Source of the DNA: Pseudomonadota bacterium
GTDB taxonomy: Bacteria; Pseudomonadota; Alphaproteobacteria; Rhodospirillales; Magnetospirillaceae
DNA: 64,000 bases
Direction of reading: 5' to 3'
Assembly (NCBI GenBank): GCA_021793155.1
Contig: JAJYTF010000008.1
Span: 95,966-159,965 of the forward strand
Position numbers and translations under genes: made by a program. The notes under the pieces were generated by a model. The model saw nothing but the letters and a program-made list of their open reading frames with translations, did not search any database and was not told the DNA's origin. Positions within the stretch are counted from its first letter, which is position 1. Every line of letters starts with the position of its first letter. Positions 52,405-61,459 of this stretch are shown piece by piece.

Positions 52405-53127
52405 ATGGAACTGTCGATCAGCAACCCGTTTTCCCGTCACGAGTGTCAGCGACTGGATTTGGATTCGTGGGAGACAATCATTGCCGAAACATATGGACAA
52501 CGGGCGGAAGACCTCATTGTCGAGGCCTTGTTGAGGGTCCGGCTGTTTCGCGCGGGAAGAAGCGGCAGCGACCTGAAATATATCGAAATAGGGGCAAATC
52601 ATCCGGTCGTGCACAGCTCAAGCTACCTGTTCCATAAGAAATATGGTGCCCATGGCATCCTGGTCGAGCCGATTCCCGCGCTGTGCGAGATCCTGTCGAG
52701 GAGCCGGCCAGGCGACTCGGTGGTCAACTGCGCCGTTTCGGCGAGCCATGACGAAACGGCCACCCTTTATGTTGCGCGGCACAGTGCCCTGTCCTCGCTC
52801 GACAAGGACCATATCAAACAATTTTCCGGCGAGGGGAAGTCGATAGCCGATGTATTGACTGTGCCGAACCTGCACATCAACTCTTTCATGGAGATATATG
52901 CCCCGAAAATCATTGATTTTCTCAGTGTCGATACCGAGGGCATGGACCTTAAGATCTTGCAGACGCTTGATACGGACCGCTTCCGTCCTGCGGTTATTCA
53001 ATGCGAGCCCGGCAGTGAATTCACGCAGATCATCGATATGTTCAAGGCAAAGCAGTACGTCTTGCTTGCCACGACCGATGTAAACATGCTTTTCGCCGAT
53101 GCCTTCAGCCTGCTCGGCATGGCCTGA
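52405..53127 (+). CDS. FkbM-family methyltransferase
   Basis: A 240-aa protein of the FkbM SAM-dependent methyltransferase family. Motif I is YIEIGANHPVVHSSSYLFH with the following acidic ILVEPIPALCE. The second signature is IDFLSVDTEGMDLKILQTLD, and a CEPGSEF segment is near the end. Members O-methylate sugars or polyketides; here the acceptor is unknown, although surface glycans are the usual target. The start ATG at 52405 opens on the natural N-terminus, with GGAG 11 nt upstream; the frame to 52324 is not supported. Confidence 0.87.
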   Translation: MELSISNPFSRHECQRLDLDSWETIIAETYGQRAEDLIVEALLRVRLFRAGRSGSDLKYIEIGANHPVVHSSSYLFHKKYGAHGILVEPIPALCEILSRSRPGDSVVNCAVSASHDETATLYVARHSALSSLDKDHIKQFSGEGKSIADVLTVPNLHINSFMEIYAPKIIDFLSVDTEGMDLKILQTLDTDRFRPAVIQCEPGSEFTQIIDMFKAKQYVLLATTDVNMLFADAFSLLGMA

Positions 53128-53429
53128 CGCGGGCTGAGGCCTGTCGACATTCCATGGCGGGAAGGGCTCGGTGCGGCGGGGAGCAATCCACCTTGGCGGT
53201 TCATACCTTTGCCACTCGCAGACCGAGCCGCAGGTCGGTCAATATCACCAGGCCTTAGTTGTCGCGGCGCTGCTGCCGGATGAGTCACAGCGCGCCGGAG
53301 GGAGCACCGCCCATCACGCTCCGCTGATCCGCGAATTGGAGGGTGTCAGGCCCTCCTTGGTCCGCGGAAAGGTCTCGTTAGGAATTGCCGCCCAGGATCC
53401 CGGCAACCGATGTGACCTCGAGGAGCAAG
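53128..53429. other. 302-bp gap before the CoA-transferase operon
   Basis: It probably holds the operon promoter. Open frames in it have no family features or ribosome sites, and nothing further was identified. Confidence 0.5.
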
Positions 53430-54128
53430 ATGAAGAAAGTTCATCCAGACGCCGCGACAGCCCTCGCCGGGCTTCTCCGCGACGACATGGTGATCATGGC
53501 CGGCGGCTTCGGCCTTTGCGGCATTCCGGAAAATCTGATCGATGCCATCAAAGACAGCGGCGTCAAGCGGCTGACGGTCATTTCCAACAATTGCGGGGTC
53601 GACGGCTTTGGCCTCGGCAAGCTATTGGAAACCCGGCAGATCCGTAAAATGATCTCGTCCTATGTCGGCGAGAACAAGCTGTTCGCCCAGCAATACCTGT
53701 CGGGCGACTTGGAGCTGGAATTCAATCCGCAAGGCACGCTGGCCGAGCGCATCCGCGCCGGCGGTGCCGGCATTCCCGCCTTCTTCACCAAGACTGGGGT
53801 CGGCACGCTGGTGGCCGAGGGTAAGGAAACCCGCCAGTTCAACGGCGAAACCCATCTCATGGAGCGGGCGCTGGTCGCCGACCTCGCCATCGTCAAGGCA
53901 TGGAAGGGCGACACCGAGGGCAACCTGGTGTTCCGTAAGACGGCCCGCAATTTCAATCCGATCATGGCTACCGCGGCCAAAGTGACGGTGGCCGAGGTCG
54001 AGATCCTGGTGGAGCCGGGCGAAATCGACTCCGACACGGTGCACACGCCCGGCATCTATGTCAGCCGCATCCTCCGGGGAATGCATGAGAAGCGGATCGA
54101 GCAGCGCACTGTCCGCAAGGTCGCCTGA
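53430..54128 (+). CDS. scoA: Succinyl-CoA:3-ketoacid CoA-transferase subunit A
   Basis: A 232-aa alpha subunit of a class I CoA-transferase that moves CoA from succinyl-CoA to acetoacetate. The N-terminal [20 protein letters not shown] and the [15 protein letters not shown] loop identify the SCOT/ScoA family, with [19 protein letters not shown] and [17 protein letters not shown] following. The ATG at 53430 has GAGGAG upstream; the open frame from 53385 is not family-like. It is followed after 16 bp by subunit B in one operon. It likely serves ketone-body or polyhydroxybutyrate breakdown. Confidence 0.95.
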   Translation: MKKVHPDAATALAGLLRDDMVIMAGGFGLCGIPENLIDAIKDSGVKRLTVISNNCGVDGFGLGKLLETRQIRKMISSYVGENKLFAQQYLSGDLELEFNPQGTLAERIRAGGAGIPAFFTKTGVGTLVAEGKETRQFNGETHLMERALVADLAIVKAWKGDTEGNLVFRKTARNFNPIMATAAKVTVAEVEILVEPGEIDSDTVHTPGIYVSRILRGMHEKRIEQRTVRKVA

Positions 54129-54144
54129 ACAGGAGCACAAGAAA

Positions 54145-54807
54145 ATGGCTTGGAATCGTGACGACTTGGCCGCCCGCGCCGCATGCGAACTGGAAGACGG
54201 CTTCTATGTGAACCTGGGGATCGGCATCCCGACGCTGGTTGCCAATTTCATTCCTAAAGGAATGGAAGTGACGCTGCAGAGCGAGAACGGGATGATGGGC
54301 ATGGGCCCGTTCCCGGTCGAAGGCGACGAGGATGCCGACCTCATCAACGCCGGCAAGCAGACCATCACCGAACTGCCCAAGACCAGCTACTTCTCGTCGG
54401 CCGACAGCTTCGCCATGATTCGCGGCGGCCATATCGACCTTTCCATCCTGGGGGCCATGCAGGTGGCGGAGAACGGCGACCTGGCCAACTGGATGGTGCC
54501 GGGCAAGATGGTCAAGGGCATGGGGGGCGCCATGGACTTGGTGGCCGGAGTGAAGAAGGTCGTGGTGGTGATGGAGCACACGGCCAAGGGCGGCGAAAGG
54601 AAGCTTCTGCGCCGCTGCACCCTGCCGCTGACCGGAACGGGCGTCGTGGATATGGTCATCACCGAACTCGGCGTCTTTGCCATCGACAAGCATGGCGGCG
54701 GTGGCATGCGCCTGGTCGAGACGGCACCTGGCGTCACGGTCGACGAGATCCGCGCCAAGACCGAAGCTGCGTTCCGTGTCTGCGAGGACCGTCTGCGGTG
54801 CGCTTGA
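54145..54807 (+). CDS. scoB: Succinyl-CoA:3-ketoacid CoA-transferase subunit B
   Basis: A 220-aa beta subunit. It carries [19 protein letters not shown] and the active-site Glu in [14 protein letters not shown], where the CoA thioester intermediate forms. [35 protein letters not shown] and [20 protein letters not shown] complete the family pattern. The ATG at 54145 has AGGAG upstream. Its 3' end overlaps the start of a small unknown gene. With ScoA it forms the active heteromer. Confidence 0.96.
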   Translation: MAWNRDDLAARAACELEDGFYVNLGIGIPTLVANFIPKGMEVTLQSENGMMGMGPFPVEGDEDADLINAGKQTITELPKTSYFSSADSFAMIRGGHIDLSILGAMQVAENGDLANWMVPGKMVKGMGGAMDLVAGVKKVVVVMEHTAKGGERKLLRRCTLPLTGTGVVDMVITELGVFAIDKHGGGGMRLVETAPGVTVDEIRAKTEAAFRVCEDRLRCA

Positions 54808-55280
54808 AGCCCGAGCGGCTTTCGCCCGAGATGTTGGCGGCATTGGCCGAAGAACGACAGGCGGTTGCATTCGCCGCGTTCTTCGACCGTGTTCAACACT
54901 TCGCCAACCTGAAGTTCGTCTTCGATGATGGAACGGCACGGGTCTTCAGCCTGCCGGATGCCGTTGCCCGGGAATTCGGCGATCAGGGAGCCGAGCTGGT
55001 CGGGGCGGCTTCGGGAAAGTGCGCCGCGATGCGTCGTTGGCCCAACAACGCGCCGCCGATCGATGACGAAGACTGGGACCGCTCGGGAAATCATGGGCGG
55101 CGGATTGCCACCAGCTTCGAGATGCATGGGACCGGTGACACCGTGTTCCTGGCCTTCGAAGTGGATTTCAACATCTACTGCGCCTTCAAGGCTCCGCTTG
55201 CCGTCGCAGCCGCATGCTTCCGCGACCTGCGGCTCTGCCTGGTCGACCGGCAAGACAATCTCAAGGCGGTCGCACATTGA
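54798..55280 (+). CDS. Hypothetical protein, third gene of the CoA-transferase operon
   Basis: The family is not recognised; 160 aa, soluble, no signal peptide. It begins with a helical segment [20 protein letters not shown] and continues with strands [35 protein letters not shown] and [14 protein letters not shown]. It contains seven cysteines or histidines but no metal motif. The GTG at 54798 overlaps the scoB stop by 10 bp, with GAGGA upstream, so it is probably translated from the same mRNA. A regulatory or accessory role in acetoacetate metabolism is only a guess. Confidence 0.65.
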   Translation: MRLKPERLSPEMLAALAEERQAVAFAAFFDRVQHFANLKFVFDDGTARVFSLPDAVAREFGDQGAELVGAASGKCAAMRRWPNNAPPIDDEDWDRSGNHGRRIATSFEMHGTGDTVFLAFEVDFNIYCAFKAPLAVAAACFRDLRLCLVDRQDNLKAVAH

Positions 55281-55319
55281 CCAAGGGCCACGCGGCCTGC
55301 GGGAAAACAGGCCGCACGC

Positions 55320-56162
55320 TCAGATCGTCAGGGTACCGGCGATGCAGCTCACCACATGACCGCCGACCCAAATGTCGGAGCCATCCTGGCGCACATGCAC
55401 TCGGCCGGCTCGCCCAAGCGCCGTGCCCTGACTGACGACATAGTGTTCCGGTGCGATGCCCGCTCCAATCAGCCACTGCGCCAGGCCCGCATTGAGGCTG
55501 CCGGTTACGGGATCTTCGGGTACGCCGAGGCTGGGAACGAACGCCCGCACCTCGAAATTCGGGCCCGGGCTGTCCGGCGTGGACTTCCATGGCCCGATGA
55601 CGCCGATTTTCAGTCCTGCCATGGCTCCAAAGTCCGGTGCCAGCGACAGGACGTCCTTGCGATCCGGCAGCATGACGGCGACCCAACCTGGCCCGTTATC
55701 GACCCAGTGGGCGGCGCGGACAGTCTCTGTGGCGATTCGTAGGCTGCGAACGATTTGGTCTAGCACGTCCGGCTCGACCGGACCGGAACGCCTGAGAGGC
55801 GGCGCCGCAAACGCAAGGCGCTCCCCCTCGCGGCGCACCCTTACCTGACCAATTCCGCATTCCTGGACGACATCGGAGCCTTTCGGCTGGCCGCCGGAAG
55901 CAAGCCAAACATGGCAACTGCCCAAGGTCGGATGTCCTGCAAAAGGCAATTCTCCCCCAGGCGTGAAAATTCTCAGTCGATAATCTGCCTCTGGCGTGGT
56001 GGGATTAAGAAGAAACGTGGTTTCGCTGAGATTGGTCCATCGCGCCAATGCCGCCATCTTATCGTCGCTCAGGCCGTCCGCTCCGACGACCACCGCGACG
56101 GGATTGCCCATCAATGGTTCACGCGAAAAAACGTCAGCCTGTTGAAAGTGATAGCGGCGCAT
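55320..56162 (-). CDS. PhzF-family isomerase/epimerase
   Basis: A 280-aa PhzF-like protein of the diaminopimelate-epimerase fold. Signatures are YHFQQADVFSREPLMGNPVA, the catalytic Glu in NLSETTFLL, GGELPFAGHPTLGSCHVWL in the first half and EDPVTGSLNAGLAQWL in the second. Most family members have unknown substrates; PhzF itself isomerises a phenazine precursor, and no phenazine genes are nearby. The ATG at 56162 has GGAG 9 nt upstream; the frame to 56255 is not supported. Confidence 0.9.
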   Translation of the reverse strand: MRRYHFQQADVFSREPLMGNPVAVVVGADGLSDDKMAALARWTNLSETTFLLNPTTPEADYRLRIFTPGGELPFAGHPTLGSCHVWLASGGQPKGSDVVQECGIGQVRVRREGERLAFAAPPLRRSGPVEPDVLDQIVRSLRIATETVRAAHWVDNGPGWVAVMLPDRKDVLSLAPDFGAMAGLKIGVIGPWKSTPDSPGPNFEVRAFVPSLGVPEDPVTGSLNAGLAQWLIGAGIAPEHYVVSQGTALGRAGRVHVRQDGSDIWVGGHVVSCIAGTLTI

Positions 56163-56333
56163 TTGCACGTCTCCGTCATCGAGCGGGCGCATCCTGCGCC
56201 TGGACCGCCCTCCATGTAAGCCTCCATGTTCGATCGGGCGATCACAACGCGGCACCGCTTGTGTAACGCCCCTTTGCCGCCGATGGCCCGTCAGCTGCGA
56301 AATAAGAGCAGGATAGTTCGCTAACGCCGTGTA

Positions 56334-56852
56334 TTACTTGATGTTTTCTTCGATCAGACCCAGCAGTCCCGACAAAAGACGAAGGGGATCCGGAGGGCAC
56401 CCCGGCACATGCAGGTCCACCGGCACCAAAGTCGAGATGCCGCCGAGACAGGCATAACTGGGGGCGAAGATCCCGCCATCGGCGGCGCAGTCGCCAACGG
56501 CGACCACCCATTTGGGTTCCGGGGTGGCGAGCCAGGTGCGCTCCAGGGCTTCGCTCATATTCTTGCATAGCGGCCCGGTCACCATGAGCACGTCGGCATG
56601 GCGCGGCGAGGCGACGAAGCGGAGGCCAAAACGTTCCAGGTCGTAAAAAGCGTTGCCAAGGGCATGCATTTCGAGTTCGCAGCCGTTGCATGAGCCCACG
56701 TCGACATGCCGGATCGCCAGGCTGCGCCCCAGGCGCCGTCGGGCCGAACGCTCCAGTCGCTGGGCAAGTTCGAGAACTGCCGCCGCCTCGGCGCCCGGTG
56801 CCGGCTCGGTCAATGGTGCCTGGAACAGACCTTCGAACAAAAGCTTTCGCAT
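56334..56852 (-). CDS. hyfI: Hydrogenase-4/complex I-related small subunit (HyfI/HycG/NuoB-like)
   Basis: A 172-aa peripheral FeS subunit, last gene of the six-gene operon. It holds the ligands for the terminal 4Fe4S cluster: Cys55 and Cys58 in VGSCNGCELE, Cys122 in GDCAADGG and Cys152 in PGCPPDP. An additional Cys96 (GPLCKNM) and Cys135 occur. It forms the electron-transfer pair with the large subunit. With the FeS site intact but the NiFe site of its partner lost, electrons probably pass to a quinone or unknown acceptor. It starts 9 bp after the large-subunit stop. Symbol by homology to the hyf operon. Confidence 0.88.
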   Translation of the reverse strand: MRKLLFEGLFQAPLTEPAPGAEAAAVLELAQRLERSARRRLGRSLAIRHVDVGSCNGCELEMHALGNAFYDLERFGLRFVASPRHADVLMVTGPLCKNMSEALERTWLATPEPKWVVAVGDCAADGGIFAPSYACLGGISTLVPVDLHVPGCPPDPLRLLSGLLGLIEENIK

Positions 56853-56861
56853 GGGTTTGGC

Positions 56862-58379
56862 CTAACCATCGTGGCCGGAATACGAACAGTTGAACGACTT
56901 GTTGCACAGGGGGAAGTCGGCGACGATGTTGCCTTCGATGGCCGCTTCCAGCAGCGGCCACTGGAACCACGAAGGGTCGCGCAGATGACAGCGCTCGACC
57001 TTGCCGTCGCCGCCCAGCCGCAGCCAAACGAACAGGTCTCCGCGGAAGCTTTCAACCAGCGCGGCGCCTTCGCGGATTTCCCGCCCTTCGCCAGCAGGAA
57101 GGCCGATGCGCACCGCCCCCTCGGGCAGCGAGGCAAGGATCTGCTCGATCAGCGCCAGGCTTGCTTCGACTTCGCGGATGCGCACCCAAACGCGGGCGTT
57201 GACATCGCCGCTGTGCAAGACCGGAAGTTCGAAGCCCAACCGGTCATAGGGTGGATAGCCGGGCCGCCGCCGGATGTCGACCTCGCAGCCGGAAGCGCGT
57301 CCGACAAAGCCGCCGGCGCCGAACTGCCGGGCCAACGCCGGCGACAGGATCCCGGTGCCTACCGTCCGCGCCTTCAACGAGGCGGTGTTTTCGTACAGTT
57401 CGACCAATCGCGGGAACTCCCGGCGGATCTCCTTGACGAGGGCCCTTAGTATGTCCAGGCCGTGCTCCGGCAGGTCGGCAGAAATCCCGCCGGGAACAAC
57501 GCCGTCCATCATCAGGCGATGGCCGAAGCAGGCCCGGGCGGCGCGCAGGACGGCTTCGCGCAGCATGGCGAAACGCGCCTGCAGGATGGCGAAGGCGGCA
57601 TCATTGCAGATGGCCCCGATATCGCCGCAATGGTTGGCCAGCCGCTCCAGCTCGGCCATCAGGGCGCGCAGCCAGACGGCGCGGCCCGGCACCTCGATGT
57701 CGAGCGCCGCCTCCACCGCCTGCGCGAATGCCAGGGAATAGGCGACGGTACTGTCGCCGCTGGTCCGTCCGGCCAGCCGGGCGGCAGCGGCGGGGCCGGC
57801 GCCGGCCATCAGCCCCTCGATGCCCTTGTGGACATAGCCCAGCCTCTCTTCCAGGCGCACGACCGTCTCGCCGTTGACCGAAAAGCGGAAGTGCCCGGGT
57901 TCGATGATGCCGGCATGGATGGGGCCGACGGGGATCTGGTGCACGCCCTCGCCCACAACCGGCAGGAACGAGTAGGGCGCCGGTGCGCTGTCCGGGGAGG
58001 AATTGCCAATGCCAAGGGGACCGCTTACGCCCCAGCGGCCGTGGTCGAGCCATGGCCGGCCATCGGTCAAGCCGACCGCCTCCAGCCCGAACAGATCCTG
58101 GACGGCACGCTCGAGGCGGATCGCCGGCGGATGCAGCCGCCCGACCGATGGAAAGCGCCCTTGCGGGCAGGCAAGGCTGACGACGCCGATCTCGGCATAA
58201 TCCTGGTCGGCCACCGCCATATGCACCAGGCCGGCCTCGCCCCACAGGCTGACCAGCCGCCACCGGTCCTCCACCAGCCCTGCCGCCGTCTCGCGCCAGC
58301 GCGGTTCGTCGACCTGGGCCCGCCACCAGCGCGGGCGGCAAGGAAGTCTGAGGGATTGAGGAATGCAGTCGATGCTCAT
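56862..58379 (-). CDS. hyfG: Hydrogenase-4-like large subunit lacking NiFe cysteines (HyfG/NuoCD-like)
   Basis: A 505-aa NuoC/NuoD-type fusion. The N-terminal 150 residues resemble the NuoC part (YAEIGVVSLACPQGRFPSVG). The rest is the hydrogenase/NuoD large-subunit fold (HAGIIEPGHFRFSVNGETVV, YVHKGIEGLMAG, IEVPGRAVWLRALMAELERL). The first NiFe motif RxCGxC is RTSGDS (residues 205-210). The C-terminal DPCxxC aligns with NCSYSG (497-502), giving Ser499 and Gly502. All four Ni ligands are thus absent, so H2 chemistry is excluded in this subunit. It fits the so-called Ehr (energy-converting-hydrogenase-related) complexes. Membrane partners are encoded upstream. Confidence 0.9.
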   Translation of the reverse strand: MSIDCIPQSLRLPCRPRWWRAQVDEPRWRETAAGLVEDRWRLVSLWGEAGLVHMAVADQDYAEIGVVSLACPQGRFPSVGRLHPPAIRLERAVQDLFGLEAVGLTDGRPWLDHGRWGVSGPLGIGNSSPDSAPAPYSFLPVVGEGVHQIPVGPIHAGIIEPGHFRFSVNGETVVRLEERLGYVHKGIEGLMAGAGPAAAARLAGRTSGDSTVAYSLAFAQAVEAALDIEVPGRAVWLRALMAELERLANHCGDIGAICNDAAFAILQARFAMLREAVLRAARACFGHRLMMDGVVPGGISADLPEHGLDILRALVKEIRREFPRLVELYENTASLKARTVGTGILSPALARQFGAGGFVGRASGCEVDIRRRPGYPPYDRLGFELPVLHSGDVNARVWVRIREVEASLALIEQILASLPEGAVRIGLPAGEGREIREGAALVESFRGDLFVWLRLGGDGKVERCHLRDPSWFQWPLLEAAIEGNIVADFPLCNKSFNCSYSGHDG

Positions 58380-58397
58380 GGCCTTTGCGTCCCCCGC

Positions 58398-59849
58398 CTA
58401 TCCGAGCCGGCCGGCGACATGCTGGAACCAGGCGACCAGTGCGGGCGGCAGATAGACGCCCGCGGCACAGACGAGCGCCAAATGGGCGAATAGAGGCAGG
58501 TAGGAAGCCTCGGAGCGCGCCGTGCCGGCGCTGGGCGGCCCGAAAGCGACGCCGTTCAGTTGCAGCAACAGCCCCCCCAGGGCAACGACCAGTCCGACCA
58601 CCAGGGCGACCGCCAACAACGGCTCGCGGGCAAAAGTCGAGGTGACCACCAGGAATTCGCTGGTAAAGATCCCGAGCGGCGGCAGCCCGGCGATGGCGAA
58701 GACGCCGAGGACCAGCCCCCAGCCGAGCACCGGATGGGTTTCAGTCAGCCCGCGGATATCGGCGATCTTCTGGGTGCCCTTGACCTGGCTGACATGGCCG
58801 ACGGCAAAGAAGATCGCCGATTTGGTCAGGCTGTGCATCGTCATGTGCAGCAACGCCGCGAAATTGGCGAGCGCCCCGCCCATGCCGAAGGCGAAGGTGA
58901 TGATCCCCATATGCTCGATCGAGGAATAGGCGAACAGCCGCTTGATGTCGCGCCGCCGGTACAGCATCAGCGAAGCGAACAGCACCGAGGTGAGGCCCAG
59001 GATGACCATCAGCGGGCCCGGCATGATGGCCTGGGGGTTGGCCGCGAGGAGGAGCTTGAAGCGCAGCACGGCGAACAGCGCGACGTTCAGCAGCAGGCCG
59101 GACAGTACCGCCGAGATTGGCGTCGGGCCTTCCGAATGGGCGTCGGGCAGCCAGGCATGCAACGGAACCAGGCCGACCTTGGTGCCGTAGCCGAGCAGCA
59201 GGAAGATGAAGGCGACATTGAGAGTCGCCGCATCGAAGTGGGCGACATTCGCCATGAGGACGGTCCATACCATGCCGTCAAGTCCCTCGCCCACCACCGG
59301 CTGCGCTGCCTTGTACACCAGGATGGTGCCGAACAGCGCCAGCGCGATGCCGACACTGCCCAGGATGAAATATTTCCAGGCAGCCTCGATAGCCTGATGG
59401 GTCCGGTAGATGCCCACCATCAGCACGGTGGTCAGGGTGGCGATTTCGATTGCCACCCACATCAGCCCGATATTGTTGGACACCAGCGCCAGGTTCATGG
59501 CGAACATCAGCACCTGGTACATGGCGTGGTAGAAACGCAGATAGACGGGCGTGAGCCGGCCGGTGTGCAATTCGTGGCCGATGTAGCTGGCGCTGAAGAC
59601 GCTGGTGGTGAAACCGACGAAGCTGTTGAGCAGGATGAAGACGATGTTGACGTCGTCGATCAACAGATAATGGCTGGGCGCCGGCCGGGGCTGGATGAAC
59701 AGGGCGACGACGACGGCCAGCGTCAGCAGGCTGGCCAGCATGTTGAGCCAGGCGGTCACCCGATAGCCTGGCAGCAGGGCTAGCACGGCCGCCGCCGCCA
59801 GGGGAATCAACAGGACGAGGGTCTCGGCATCCGACGGCACGACGGTCAT
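58398..59849 (-). CDS. hyfF: Hydrogenase-4 component F-like antiporter subunit (NuoN/NuoM type)
   Basis: A 483-aa polytopic subunit with about 14 helices, homologous to Mrp antiporter and complex I proton-pumping subunits. Visible motifs include YIGHELHTGRLTPVYLRFYH near the N-terminal third, the MWVAIEIATLTTVLMVGIYR helix with its conserved Glu, KVGLVPLHAWLPDAHSEGPT with the key Lys/His, RRDIKRLFAYSSIEHMGIIT and a HMTMHSLTKSAIFFAVGHV segment. It should pump ions as part of the complex. It overlaps hyfE by 4 bp (ATGA) and lies 18 bp before hyfG. Confidence 0.93.
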   Translation of the reverse strand: MTVVPSDAETLVLLIPLAAAAVLALLPGYRVTAWLNMLASLLTLAVVVALFIQPRPAPSHYLLIDDVNIVFILLNSFVGFTTSVFSASYIGHELHTGRLTPVYLRFYHAMYQVLMFAMNLALVSNNIGLMWVAIEIATLTTVLMVGIYRTHQAIEAAWKYFILGSVGIALALFGTILVYKAAQPVVGEGLDGMVWTVLMANVAHFDAATLNVAFIFLLLGYGTKVGLVPLHAWLPDAHSEGPTPISAVLSGLLLNVALFAVLRFKLLLAANPQAIMPGPLMVILGLTSVLFASLMLYRRRDIKRLFAYSSIEHMGIITFAFGMGGALANFAALLHMTMHSLTKSAIFFAVGHVSQVKGTQKIADIRGLTETHPVLGWGLVLGVFAIAGLPPLGIFTSEFLVVTSTFAREPLLAVALVVGLVVALGGLLLQLNGVAFGPPSAGTARSEASYLPLFAHLALVCAAGVYLPPALVAWFQHVAGRLG

Positions 59850-60508
59850 CCCTGTTCTCCCCGGAACTGATCAAGCGCCTGCAGGTCGACGGTGTCGAAG
59901 CGTTCGCGGATGCGGAACAGGAAGACGCCGATGACGATGAAGGCGATCAGGATGGAAAAGGCGACACTGATCTCCACCACCATGGGCATGCCCTTGGCCC
60001 CCGTCGCCGCCAGGATGGTGCCGTTCTCCAGCGACATGAAGCCGATCACCTGGCTGACCGCGTTTCGTCTGGTGACCATCAGCAGAAGGCCGAGCATGAC
60101 GGTGGCTAGGGCGAATCCCAGGTCTTCCCGCCCAAGGAGGTCGCTGTCCGGCGTGATGCGGACCATCAACAGCATGGCCAGTGCCGCCAGGCCCATGCCC
60201 AGCATCATGGTGAGGCCGACGCCCACGACCGTCTCGATCTGCCGGTGAATGTTCAGGCGGACGACGATCCGGTGCAGTGCCAAGGGAATAAACAGCGCCT
60301 TGAAGAACAGCGCTATCATTGCCGTCACATAGAGGTGCGGCGCCGCATGCACATGCGCCTGCCATGCGACCGAGAGGGCCAGCAGGACGGCATGAAGGGC
60401 GAACAGGTTGAGCAGGGCAGACAGACGGTCCTGATAAAGCATCATGAAACTGACCAGCAAAATGCTTCCGGCCAGAAGGTGAGCGATATCGAAAACGATC
60501 TTGTCCAT
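59846..60508 (-). CDS. hyfE: Hydrogenase-4 component E-like membrane subunit (NuoK-containing)
   Basis: A 220-aa membrane protein with about seven helices. The middle carries a NuoK/MrpC-like repeat (GFALATVMLGLLLMVTRRNA, then GFMSLENGTILAATGA with its conserved Glu). HyfE subunits link the antiporter-like subunits in hydrogenase-4-type complexes. The ATG at 60508 has GAGG upstream; the stop of the preceding hyfC lies 6 bp away, and its own stop overlaps the start of hyfF. Confidence 0.9.
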   Translation of the reverse strand: MDKIVFDIAHLLAGSILLVSFMMLYQDRLSALLNLFALHAVLLALSVAWQAHVHAAPHLYVTAMIALFFKALFIPLALHRIVVRLNIHRQIETVVGVGLTMMLGMGLAALAMLLMVRITPDSDLLGREDLGFALATVMLGLLLMVTRRNAVSQVIGFMSLENGTILAATGAKGMPMVVEISVAFSILIAFIVIGVFLFRIRERFDTVDLQALDQFRGEQG

Positions 60509-60514
60509 CTTGCC

Positions 60515-61459
60515 TCAGAAAAACAGCAGGAGGGTTCCCAGCAGCCCCAGCATCAGGGCCGCACCGACGAATTGCGGCACACGGAAAACGCGCATCTTGG
60601 CGATCGCCGACTCGAACAGCGCCAGGCCGAGCGCCAGGACCACGATCTTCGCCAGGTAGAGGGCCAGGCCCAGGGCGTAGTCGGCAATGCCGGCCCCCGA
60701 TGCCGCCATGCCCCAGGGGACGAAGATGCAGCCGATCAGGGAGACGTACAGCAGAAGCTTGAGCGAGGAGGCCACCTCGATCACCGCCAGATGGCGGCCC
60801 GAGTACTCCAGGACCATGGCCTCGTGCACCATGGTCAGTTCCAGATGGGTGGCCGGATTGTCGACAGGGATGCGGGCGTTTTCGGCAAGCGCGACGATGA
60901 ACAGGGCGAACAGGGCGAGGCCGATCGAGACCCGTAATCCCACCTCGGGGGATCCCATGAAACGGGCCACCGTGCTGAGTTGGCTGGACCCCGCCACCAG
61001 GGCGACGGTGAACACCATCATCAGGATGGCCGGTTCGGCTACCGAGGCGATCATCGCTTCACGGCTGGAGCCGATGCCGCCGAACGCCGTGCCCACGTCC
61101 ATTCCGGCCAGCGCCAGAAAGAAGCGGGCCGATCCGAGCAGCGCGATGATGGCAATGAGGTCGGCAGTCCAACTGAATATCAAGCCGCTGGCGAAGGTCG
61201 GCACCAGCGCCGCGGCCGCCCAGGTGGCGGCGAAAATGAGATAGGGCGCCGTACGGAACAGCCACGAGGCGTTCTCGGCGAGCACCACCTCCTTGCGGGC
61301 CAGGCGCAGCAGATCGCGATAGGGCTGCCACACCGACGGCCCCTGCCGGCGCAACAGCCGCGCCTTGACCTTGCGCACGAAGCCGGTCAGCAGCGGCGCG
61401 AGGGCCAGCACCAGGATCAACTGCAGGCCCTGGGTAAGGAGATCGACGACTAAAGCCAT
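60515..61459 (-). CDS. hyfC: Hydrogenase-4 component C-like subunit (NuoH-like)
   Basis: A 314-aa NuoH/HycD-family membrane subunit with about eight helices. It carries KARLLRRQGPSVWQPYRDLL and LARKEVVLAENASWLF. The quinone-site-like AMDVGTAFGGIGSSREAMIA region includes conserved acidic and Arg residues, and ARIPVDNPATHLELTMVHEA holds the Glu/His motif typical of the family. It anchors the peripheral arm formed by HyfG and HyfI. Its start overlaps the end of hyfB by 10 bp. Confidence 0.93.
   Translation of the reverse strand: MALVVDLLTQGLQLILVLALAPLLTGFVRKVKARLLRRQGPSVWQPYRDLLRLARKEVVLAENASWLFRTAPYLIFAATWAAAALVPTFASGLIFSWTADLIAIIALLGSARFFLALAGMDVGTAFGGIGSSREAMIASVAEPAILMMVFTVALVAGSSQLSTVARFMGSPEVGLRVSIGLALFALFIVALAENARIPVDNPATHLELTMVHEAMVLEYSGRHLAVIEVASSLKLLLYVSLIGCIFVPWGMAASGAGIADYALGLALYLAKIVVLALGLALFESAIAKMRVFRVPQFVGAALMLGLLGTLLLFF

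Noticed and set aside
53171..53647. 158-aa frame overlapping the start of scoA
   Set aside because: Arg/Ser-rich, out of frame with scoA, no ribosome site or family features; a shadow frame.
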